Shown: piece by piece, positions 49,901 through 61,900 of the stretch
Layout of the letters: every line of letters begins with the position of its first letter
How positions within the stretch are numbered: the first letter of the stretch is position 1
Source: Apostichopus japonicus
Taxonomy: Eukaryota; Echinodermata; Holothuroidea; Aspidochirotida; Stichopodidae
DNA: 64,000 nt
Assembly (NCBI RefSeq): GCF_037975245.1
Contig: NC_092562.1
Coordinates: forward strand, 25,991,554-26,055,553
Direction: 5' to 3'
Notes under the pieces: generated by a model
Database searches by the model: none
Seen by the model: the letters and a program-made list of their open reading frames with translations, nothing else
What the model was told of the DNA's origin: nothing
Translations under genes and position numbers: made by a program

Positions 49901-52900
49901 ACCTCGGATCACATGACCGTTAAGTTTGAAAATGCTCCCCTAACCAGTTCACAACTTGTCCCAAAATATCAATCTTGTCGCACATTGGCACTGGGAGTTA
50001 TTGCAGTTTTAATATTTTCGGTTTTTGGACCATAACTGACCTTTGGTGACCTTTGTGGGCACCAAAAACAATAGGGCACACCTTCTCCATATGGCGGATC
50101 TATAGTCCAAGTTTGGCCTCAATCCAACATTCCCTTATTGAGATAGAGCGTACCCAAGCAAGTGTCACAGACACACACACACACATACATACATACACAC
50201 ACACACACGCCAACCTGACTGCATAGGTTCCTTTTGCTAAAGCAAGGAACCAAAAATGTGGTACTTGTAAAAATTTGGGATCGTTGGTAGCATCATAGAA
50301 TTTTGTAGAATAAAAGAGTGCCTTACCTTTGTCAAAGCTTCAAAGTAGGATTCAACGAGAGAAAAGTCTTTCTGGATCAACGAGGGAACACGTCTGGAAT
50401 GACAAAAAGAAAATTACTGATCAAGGACAATGGTCAATTTACATATGGTTGGGACGTGTTGTGCAGTGAGGGGGGTCATGCTATCAAGAAATGATAGCAA
50501 GGTGAAGAAATACAGATTGGAGAAAGAAGAATCTTTAAACTTCATTCAAAAAGGTTTGTTAAGGTACAAAATTTAGTTGAACATGTTACAAAGACAGATT
50601 GATAATATTACAGAGACTAATACCAGCAACTATAAACTTCTCGTACTAGACGCACGGCTGATTCTATTTATAAAGTTTGTCAGTTATCCTTCGGCCAAAA
50701 CTGGTATTTCCTTAAGACATTTCCCCAACAGCAAAGTCGGTTGTCCCACAAGATCAAAGTGTAATGGAAGTGTAAGACACAGTATTTTAATAATTATAAA
50801 TAAACTGGCACCTCTCAGAAAACCGACCACAATCTTTTAACTTTATAAGGGTCATCAGTTTTAGCCCAAGATAAGTAAGTAAATGAAGTACTAAAACTTT
50901 AACAAGCATTTAAATGCCACTCTATTACAAGTTTGCCTCACAAAGTTTATCTAACTAATCTTTCTGAATGAACTTTAAACATTTTTGCATAAAGTTTAGT
51001 TTGCTACAATTAGGGGGTGATGCTGAAGACCTGCTGAATAGCCTATGCCAGACATCTGCATACACTCTTCTTACTTACTTGACTAGATTTCCCACAGCAG
51101 TGTAAGCATGCTTCCTCAACTCTGCAAACTGAAAGGATAAAATAATAAAAAAAAATGTAAACATCAGAAAATGTATTCACTTTAAAAAGAAACTCATTTT
51201 TTGGTGAAAAATATCTATATCTAGGTTTGGAGCACATGACCTGATTCCAGCATATACTGTAGATAATATAGTACTAGCATCGGACAGCTGTGTTTAATTG
51301 TGGATGTTTGTTCTTTTTGCTGTTGGGATGACAAGTCCTCCTGTTTACTACATGTTGTAATTTATGGAGTTGCAGAAATTAAACTGTTACCTGAATCTAA
51401 CAGATATTGTTCGGCTATTTTCTTGGTGTTCATTGTATTAAATCCTCAGTGCATGGGCCTATCCAGGTTAATCATTCATACAGTATGGCCAGTTATGCAA
51501 TTCTGGTTGATGGGGGGATCGCGAGATGATAAGTAGTCCTTCAATATTGTGATTTATAAGCAAACATCTTTTGGTGTAGAAAAACAACCCAAAATTATAA
51601 TCAAAACAAAAATGTCATATTTTGATGGTTTAAATGGTATGCATTTCAGTCAGATGGTGGTAAACTATTTGTCTCTTTATCATGTATGTGGGCTGTGCTG
51701 CTTATAAGCCAATTTTCACAGTTTCTTCCGGTTTCTTCCAGTTTCTTCCGGAAGAAACTGGAAGAAACCCGGAAGAAACAGGTTTCTTCCAGGTCCCCGG
51801 AAGAAATAGGTTTCTTCCGGAAGAAACCGAACCCTGAACAACTATTGAAAATATCAGGATTGGACCCATTCAATCTCATATACCACATTCCTCACCCGTA
51901 TCTCTTTGTAAAGCTACATTATGAAGTCACTCACCTCTGGTTCTACGGCTCCCTCCATGAGTTTGACCATACCATTCAGGAGGACGGGGGATCTGGGTTT
52001 GAGATTCTCATCGCTGGCGTTGTTACACATGTGGTTGACAAATTCCATCCCGACTGCCATGAGCTTAGGGTGCGTGAACTCTCCATACATACAGTCAAAT
52101 ACCAGCTAATAGAAATATAGGAATAAAAAAAAATAAAAAAAGTGTCAGTTGGAGGTGAAACAAACGAGATAAACAAACCTTGCGGTGTTTTTACATTTTT
52201 TTGTTTCTTCTCTTGAGACGTTAACAAATCAATAATGACATCACAAAATAATTTGGATGAACTAAATCAAAATGCATCACCCAATTGGTCTTTAACAATA
52301 CAAACTGAAGTCACTAACCTCTGACCAGCTGAAGTGAAATTGACGGTCAAGTGAAACTGATATATTTATATTTCATTTCTTGTGATAAGAGAGATAAATT
52401 ATGATAAATGTACCTATAGAATCTTGTACTAGGTTTTTTTTCTATAGTTTTACATAAAACCTCACTGACTGTCTTAAGATAACTCCTGCTCTACAAAACG
52501 GCCTTTTGCTTTGAATTCAGTGAATTTCAATTTACAAATTCTTCAGGATTGTTTCAAAAAGAAATTCAATTGTGTGATATTCTGTATGCAACTGCTATAC
52601 CCAGAATAGTCTTTGCAACCCCACTCGCCACTTTCTAGAGGGTATGAAAACACAATCACATTCTCTTAGCTACAAATATCACTTCTATTTGAAAGGCTTC
52701 CAGACCATTTCTGAGAACAGAACAAAGAACTAGAGCACCTTGGTGCTCTCTCTTAATTTCCAGCCTAGTGTTGCATTTTTACATCAACTGAAGGAAAAAA
52801 AACAAAAATTCACAGAAACAAGTTAATTTTATGCTGTAATTACCTGTACATTATAAGGGAACATGTCTGCTGCCAGTTTAGATCTGAAGAGGTAAGGAAA

Positions 52901-55900
52901 TATCTTGACCTTTACTCTGGACGTAGCTGGTCGTCTCTTATCATCTGGTTTCGGAGGAGGCTACGAGAAATGTCGAGGGGGGAAAAAAACGTGAAAATTA
53001 AAGATCATGAATAAACTGCCCCAACATGGATGGTGATGTAATAAATACTAACCTTAATAAACTAACTATATACTTCAACTGACCACTTTATTCATTCTAC
53101 TTTAAGAAGTTAAAACAAAAAATACCACCGCAAAATTCAAAGCCGGCGAATATTAACTCAAAATGTGGTTTATAATGTAACTTCCTACAAAAAAACAAGG
53201 AAAATCATTGGTACACACTTCATTTATTGTTCAGTTTGCCTAAATCAGTTGTCACAACAAACATGTATTACTATTACAAAGCCCTATTACATAATTCAAA
53301 ACCAGGCAACCCCTTTTTTTTCTATACAATGACCGTCCGAAACTTGTAACAATCTACACAATTTTTTACTCTAGACCTTTTTAATGAGAAGGATTCAGCG
53401 AATCAGAGTTAATCTATGATACCAAACATGGTTTGTTTTTACTTTCTCAAGTGATTTTCTAAGTTATAAAAGTGCCAATACATTCTGACAGGGGTAAGAA
53501 GTAATAATAATAATAATAAATAAGTTCTTAATATAGCGCCAAATACCAAAAGGCCTCTAGGCGCTTTACAAAACCTAAAACAAATAGAAACATCAAAAGA
53601 CAGAGAAATCAAAGGAATAAAAAGCCTAGAAAACACATAAACGAAAAAAACAGTGTGTAAAATACGAACACAAAAATCTAAAAACACGAGAAGACTATAA
53701 AACAGACCAAATCCTATAAAAAAAATGTGATGCCTTTCAATGTAGTGCCCTTACCTGCAGTGCCCTTGCAGGTACTACAAACATCTGTATGTAATGTCAT
53801 CACTCACACACATTACAAAAGGTTGAACTGGGATCACAATCAATCAATTCTGAACTACTCACTTTGTCTTTGAGAGACACCGTTCCCAGGAAGATGTTGT
53901 ACATGTGGATGATAATCTGTCTATCATTCCAATCAATTTCACTGCAGCGAGATAAAAATATGAATGTGGAAAATTAATCCAGGATCCATAAATATGAACC
54001 ATAAATATTGCCCAATCAACTATTCATTCTCTCTTCAATTACATTACTCTGGGTAACTCAAAGCAGTATCTTGCATCTGGCCACAATTTTACCACATGTG
54101 CAGTGGAATTGAGCCGACGGTTTCATCAACCGATGAAAATACCACACTATCCTAGTTTGTTTGTTTCCGATCAGAGATAGCCGTGTTAGCGAGAAGGAAC
54201 CATTTTAGAATTGATTTCCGAAAAGTTTGTCAATCACCCATGTATTTAAAATGCATTGGTGTTAGTACTATGCAGGGCCAAAATGATTAAAATACCCAGA
54301 CATTTTCCAATTTTCTTTTCTTTATAAAGGAAACTTAAAACCTGTACAACTAAATCAGTGCAGTAAACCATCTTCAGATTCATTGCAACATACTGCTTTA
54401 ATTTCAGTTGCCATCGTTGCCGATGGATCTGTAATAAGATCCAATTTCTGCCAGCGATATAGACCTCGTTGCCCCGGTTACCTTTGCATAAAACCCTAGA
54501 AATTTCATCCTTTTTCCTCTTTCACCAGTCAAGACTAGAATATATTTGCTATTTCGAATATAAATGCAAACGTCCCCACTTTTCTCAAATGTCAATCAAG
54601 GCAACCGACGCGTCTCTCCCAAACGCAAGAACAATGCAAACAGGTTATCCGGGGCAAGTCAATGCCGGTGAGACAGACTGTGGTATGAGCAAATATCAAC
54701 TTGTAAGCAGATTCCATTAGTGGGAGGAGGACTTTTTTTACATGATTGAAAAAAACAAAAGCTAATAGAATAGAGATGGCACGTTTTATTCAAAAAACAG
54801 TTCAAAGCCAACGAGTAAACTGACAATCTGTATGCCATCATCCTTACAGTGATCATAGAGAAATAAGAGCATTGGAAGTGGTGGGGTAGGGGTGCTAGTT
54901 GGCATCAAGGTGGGTAGGGGTTTGGGGTGGGCTAGGGTTTCGGTTTAGTCAGGTCTCGTCTGGTAGAAAATGAGAAGAGGCTAGGGAAAAGGTTTGATAT
55001 CTGAATCACAAATATAGAGAAGGAAAAAAAAACGCCATATTGGGGAGAGGGGCGGGGGAGGGGGGGCTCTGTTCTTCAATAAATTTGAAGGTTACGTTGT
55101 TAGATCTTTGCTGTAAGTGCATGGGTGGGACATTTTTGCTGGAATTACAGAACTCTTTGTTCAAAGCACCAAAAGCAGTCACAGATGTATTTGAGCAAAA
55201 ACAGATTATTCATTGAATACTTCTACTAATCCTTGTTCTACTAATCCTTGAGTCCCTCTTTTTTCTTCCTGAAATGAATGTACAAAGCATTTCCATCTCC
55301 CTCAATGGGAGCGACGATATCGGGGGAAAAAGATAAAATCAAACTGTCAAATTAGTCAGATGGCTGAGTAATTTGATTTGTCAGATATTAGGAGATGTAG
55401 GTTGTTCAAACATTTTAGTCACATTGGTTTACTTGGAAAAGCACATTGCACTAGCAAAGACCCATGAGATGTCAGAAGTTACCATGGCAACATATTACTT
55501 CTAAGTGATCTTTCAAACTTTCACTTTTAGGCATCTGGCTTCGAGTTACAAAGGTGAAGGTCGCAAAAAGGAGGTCTGCGCAAGGAGAGTTTGATGTGTA
55601 TCAGTTTATCACTTAGATCGCCTAATTTCTATCAAGATTGTACATGCCAACTGAAGCCAACAGATTGTAAGATAGGAAAAATATCACAAATTTGAAAGGC
55701 TACACTCCAAAGATGATTTGATAGATTTGAATTGGCAAAACGACACTTGAAATGCCATCACGCAATCATTCCACATATTGATGTTCAAAAAGTTTTCTAG
55801 TTTATCTAAAGGGATTTCTTGTTAGCAATATAGGTTTTATTTACAATTTAGACCTAGCCCAATAGATTACAAGTAAAAACAACAGCCTGAACATAACTGT

Positions 55901-58900
55901 AAAACATAAGACTCACTTGTGAAGTTTCTTCACTTCCTGGTCAGCTAGTTTGCAAATTCTGTGAAGGTAAACAAAGAAGTAAACATGAGATCTTATTTTC
56001 TCTCCCTTTTTCTTTGTGGGTGGGGGGGGGGGGAAGGGTGGGGAAGAAACTGCAGCAATGGCCTTCTAGGGATTGAATCCACCGGATTATTTACTGTTAA
56101 TGACACAATGTTAGTACCATTCACTTTTACTACTAACAGTCATCTCTTTGGATGATCAAGTTTGCTTGTTTCTGCAAAACTGGAAACCAGAAAATCCAAG
56201 GACTAAGGTCAGACAGTTAAAAGGTGTGAAGACTCGCACAAAAAGAAACGTCTAATGCCGGTAATCTGACCTAGTTTCGAATGAGGTGTAACAGAAGTGT
56301 TAAACACCACCATCGATCCCAGAAAATACACACACAGCTTGCTACCGTTGGTAATTAGACACTAGTGTACAGTCAATACATACAGCTGCAGTCAATACCC
56401 ACAGCACAGTATACAAACTATACAGCGATTGACATCTCAGGTCCAGCTAAAGATGACAAGGTGTCACGTTTCATTACTGTCTGCATTTTGTAGCGACACG
56501 AACAAAATGTCACTTGCAAGCAACAGAAAGTTAACTTTTCAGATGGCCGCCCGCAGTTTGGGGCGAGTCTTCAATGCCTTTAAATGTATTAGAAAGTCAC
56601 TGTATGAGTGAGTACTCTTTAATAAATGTGTTTTGAATGAAGGCTTGATTTTTTTTGTGGGAATGTATACAATGAGGATACTCATTGCTGTAGACTGGTG
56701 TTCATTAGATTGTGTCTCACACAGATACAGTATAGACATCATCCATAAATAACATTTTCAGACAGTCCAAATATTACCTGCACAAAAATTTTGGACAATT
56801 ATAAAAAAATATTTAACTTTTTGGCAGCAGAAACTTACGTGTATCTCGGCTCTGCACTGGCAATTATGAGAGGAATAATTGCGTCCTCCGGAGGGAGAAC
56901 ATCGGCCGCCAGAAAATTGACGATACCAATTTTGTTCTGCAAAAGAATATTCAAAACAGGTTTGATTAATACTTTAAATAAATGAAAACAACGGAAGCTT
57001 TGTAGCAGTGTGCTTCTTAAATGGTTGAGGCATACCACCACCCCACTTCCCTCCCAGCCACCTCCCACCGCCAGCCCTCTACCTTTACCCCTTCTCTCCC
57101 TTCTCTCTTAAGCCATATATCTTTCTACTATCACTCACAAACCGAGTGGTCCCATCACAATTGAAACACAAATAGTATACAAATGAATGTAATTCTCAAG
57201 ACAATATGCACAAATTTCTGTTTTCTAATTCTGCATAAAGGCAAAAGCCCTCTGTGTATAATAATTCCCATATGGGGGACATCGGTATCCCATTTACGAA
57301 CAACTCTTGACGATGGAGTTTAATACTTGAACAGATGCTTTTCTGTGTCATCTCACCTCTTCAGAGACGCTGGTACTGGGCCGCTCGTTGTCTACCAGCA
57401 ACCTCTTCAGGAGATTCTTAGACATGCCAGGGGGAATGATAAACGCTGGAGGTTGCTTGGCGTTACGAGTCGAGTGAGGGCGCTCTCCATCCTCACCATT
57501 TTCCTCCTTCTTGTCATCACTGGTATGAAAAAAGGAACAAATTTGCACATTTTAAAAGAGATGTCAGGTAATAAGGTAGGACGGCACAAGCCGTGGTAAT
57601 AATTCACACTACAAGAAAGCGGTTAAGTTAAAAATAAGTTAAAAAGTTAAGAAGTTTAGTGGTTTAGAGTTAAATAGTTAAATATTTAAATATATTTAAA
57701 TATATATATAATATTTCATTATCATTTCATATCAATTTCATTATGTTTCGCTTAGCTTGGATAGTGAACATTGCTCATTGATGGTGAGAACAAGGTGTTC
57801 TTCAAATGTCATATGCAAAGTAGACTAGGCTAAGTACATTTGCCATAGATATACTGTAGGCCTACACTCTCTATTCACATTTGTTTGATTATTAGCTAGA
57901 GACATTCAAGCATCTGGCAACTTGAGCAACATTTTCTACTTAAGTGTTCTTCTTATTTGGCAGCAGAGATTACACTGCAAATTCAACTGCTCTGAGTACA
58001 CATAACACTTTGAATCAAGTTTCCGATGTTTTCAAAGTAGGTTTAGACTCAGCAAATCACACTTTCAGTTAATCTTGGGACAGAATTTGTGCAGATAGCC
58101 TAACATTTTAATCTTGATTATACAAAGTTTGTATCTGAAAATTCATTAATGTTACCACAGGCCTAAAATTCATGTAACAATTCGGTACAATGTATCACAC
58201 GAAGGCCAAATAAATCTTTGTGGTGGCTTTGTGAGGATCTTCAAAGTACATACCATTTGATAATCATGGGTAGCATCAGATAGTCCGAGAGGAACTCCAC
58301 CACAATTTGGGTGATGTGCCTCTTCTCCCCTAAACCAAACATGGTTCTCCTCTTCTGGACATCTGGAGGGTATTTGACATGGGGTAAACTGAAGATGAAC
58401 AGCTGCAAGAGGCTAAAACAATGAAAAGAACAATACAAAGGTAAGCATAAATTGTAAATCCATCATTACTGTGAATACATCAGTTCAAACTTAACAACTG
58501 TGGTAAAACAACAACAACATAGTTATGGGGAGCTGTAATCATTTCAAAGCAAAACAACCACCCCTTCCCCTCCGCCCCCCCACAAAAAAAATGTGGAAAT
58601 TAGAGTTACTTTTGGATACTCCTTTATTTGTTACTTTTTTTAATTGTGAACTTCTTTAAAGATACCAAATCAAATGGGCAATGCAAACATTGTTTCCAAT
58701 CGAATCTTGCCAAATGTCAAAAGCAATTTATTCTACCCGAACTATTTATTGGGCAAAGTTTTCAAGGTATTATCCTAAAGGAGAGTGGGTGACACAGCTC
58801 TATTGAATGCATCTATTCTAATACTATAGGTTAAATCTATTTACTCTACAGTATGTAGGCTGCAAAACCATACATAAAAAAACAGTACAAAGTTTTCTAT

Positions 58901-61900
58901 TTTCATATATCATGTTGAAATTTCTTGATCAAACAGTACTTTATTTCCTTAAAACATTGAAGACAATAAACATAATAATATCTGATGCAGATGAAATGAG
59001 AGATGAATATTGGATTGAAGATTCCGTCCAGCTAGTGTCTCATGCGATATTGTCTACATCCCCCCAAGCAATCCTCGAAGCCACCTAGCATTAATGTTTC
59101 AGAGTGTTTCCGTATAACTAAATCTCAACTTCCTAACTCTCTTTGAATCTGAGAAGAAACAAAGTATCATAGGAAGTTATTAATAACCCTTAAAGGTTTA
59201 ACAACCTTTGAAGCCAGAAGAGTCCGCTTTCACAATCCATCTACTGATCATCATGCAACTTTTGCCAGTTACACTTGAGAAGGACAAAGCACAATGTTAT
59301 GAACACTGGATTATGTATAAGCAGGGTGTGTGTATTGGGGAAGAGGTGAGGGGAGAAACTTTAACATGTAGGTGCTAATGTATCACCCGGTTGGGACAAT
59401 TTTGTTATTTAATTTCACGTCCGGCTTCAAATGCTTGTACTGAGAGTAAGAGAGCAGTAATAATAACATGTGTGTATTACTGTACATATTAAAAGTGTTA
59501 GGAACTGTATATACTGTCAGTACGTGTGCTTTGAAGCATGATATGAGAGGACAGTATTGAGTGGTACTAGCACTGAAAAATAGTCCTCCTCAATGGCTGA
59601 AAAGAATGTGCCAAACTGTGATGGAATATATAAACTATAATGAAACTGTTTATGACTATTTCAGGTCACAAAGATTACTTACACATCTTGCTGTAGAGGT
59701 GGTTTCCCATCCAGACACTGGATGAGAGACCCGACCAGCTCTGCTTGACGTTCACTGCTCAGACGTGGATAGCCAGTTTTGATGTACAAGATAGTAAAAT
59801 TCTGGGTAGCAAAGAAGCAATACTCATTTCATGAAATTCTCTTTAAGATGTACTGTAAGGTGATAGGGGAACTTGTTTAACATTTGACAGCAAAGTAAAG
59901 AATGACATACAACAGATGCATAAATGTGGTCCTCAATAGCATACATGCAAGGAATAATATATCTGGTATCGCATGGTAAAATGCTATGCAAAATCGACAA
60001 ATTGCTACTCAAGTGCAGAGATGTATAGTAGTTTTAGTACATGTATAGGAACCATACGTAGCATGTTATAAGCGAGGAAGTTCTGCAGAGCCATTAAAAC
60101 TGCTACACAAACTTTGAGTACCAAATTATTCCCTGTACATGTACTACAGAGTCCAGCTTTCACTGGTTAAAATTGCTGCTGTTGAATATTCATTATGTGA
60201 ACTGGTGCACTACCTTATCCTCTCAGCTATGACTTAAATTTAATCAATTGATGAAAAAACACTGTACTTGTACATGTACTACATAGTCCAACATTCACAG
60301 AAAGTGCATTGGTAAGTGTGTTACACCCACTCTGAAGAACGCATGCAGAACTTGTGTAGCACCTATTCAGTACAAACTTCACCATGACTACATGGTCTGG
60401 ATGAATTACTGCAGTATCTACTGTACATGACAGGTTAAAATTGCTGCTGTTGAATATTCATTATGTGAACTGGTGTACTACCTTATCCTCTCAGCTATGA
60501 CTTAAAATTTAATCATTGAACAAACAAGGACACTCCAAAGTCCTTCACAAGATTCCAGAAACTTTTCTTACATGGATACTTCCGTGTGAAGACGTGCATA
60601 ATGGGGTGGCTGTACCAATAGCACTCTTCCTGACCCACCTGCTGAAGGGTTTAAAACAAACTGTCTGATGATAGGAAGCAAGTTTGGTTGCCTTACATGA
60701 TCTGTTGAATATTCATGAAGCGACATACCGTTACAAATGAAATACTGGATGGATCCTGGTACTGGAGCATCAGAGCTTCCACAGGGAGTTGGACTCTCGG
60801 ACGGCTCTTCAATCGTCTGTTTATGTGGACCAGTAGCTCCAGCACCTAAAAGAGGGCAGAAGTTAATTTTAGTTTACACGGTCGTAAAAGATCATAATCA
60901 CAAAGTTAAAGGTAAATATTTGAAATTCTGACATATTTAAAGTGGGAGAGGGTATATGTAACTTAACTGCTACCTCTGGACTTTATATCTCACCTTCACA
61001 TTCTTTATGTGAAAACAGGACATACTTTGTTTAAGTGGTCAAATTACACTCATAATCCAGATCTGTACCAGTTTTACACAAACCCACATTTCTCAATATC
61101 TTAGGAATATGAGCAAATTTCATAACACATTGCTATATATATCCTGTTATGCAATACACTTTGTTCACAATTCTATTACTGTACATGTATATATATACCC
61201 ATCTTTCTTTCACAGCTGGGGAACATATTACCCTTCCACGTACTGTAAACCAGTCAAAACACAAGCAATACACAGGCCTGCTTGAGATTCAAATTGTGCA
61301 GTGTTTATTTGTAGTATCAAGAAGCAACATTTTCACTCTCTGAGGGAACTGGGGTATTAATTAACCCTATTGGGATTTGATTCACCTTTAGAGTATACTT
61401 TCCTGACTCACAGAACTGTTCAGGCCCCTAGAGGCTTAAGAGTCAGCGATCAGGTTGTGTCTTGCAATGACCTTACATAATGCACAAGTCATTGAATAAT
61501 CATACTGTATCAAGCAACAATTTCATTCCTTATTTGAAAGTAAAATGTGGTAATTTGATGTTTTTGCATTTAGAATATATAGGAAGGGTGTAGGGCTGTG
61601 AGTTTTCGTTTAAAGACCTAAACGTTTAAACGGCCGATTTTTCGTTCGTTTAAACGTTTAAACGTTCGCGAAAATCGCGAGAAAACGCTGACGCGTAGCA
61701 TGCGAGTATAAAGGTGTGGGGTCCAGGGGACTGCTCCAGGGCCCTGGTGGGGCGAAGACCCCGGAAAAGGAAAAGGACATTTTTGCGTGTCTGGCGATAA
61801 AAAAATTCGCAGTTGAGGATGCAAAATACTGACAACTTTTTTAATTTAAATTGTCACGAAGCTGATGAAAAATTTTAAATGACAAGTTAGAGTAGCTATA

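Noticed and set aside
40400-50200. CRISPR-like array from evenly recurring blocks
   Set aside because: Units are 0.3-0.4 kb diverged tandem copies inside a mobile element in animal introns, not short repeats with unique spacers.
51686-52120. 144-codon plus-strand frame
   Set aside because: Runs through the GGAAGAAAC palindrome and then antisense to ECPAS exon j.
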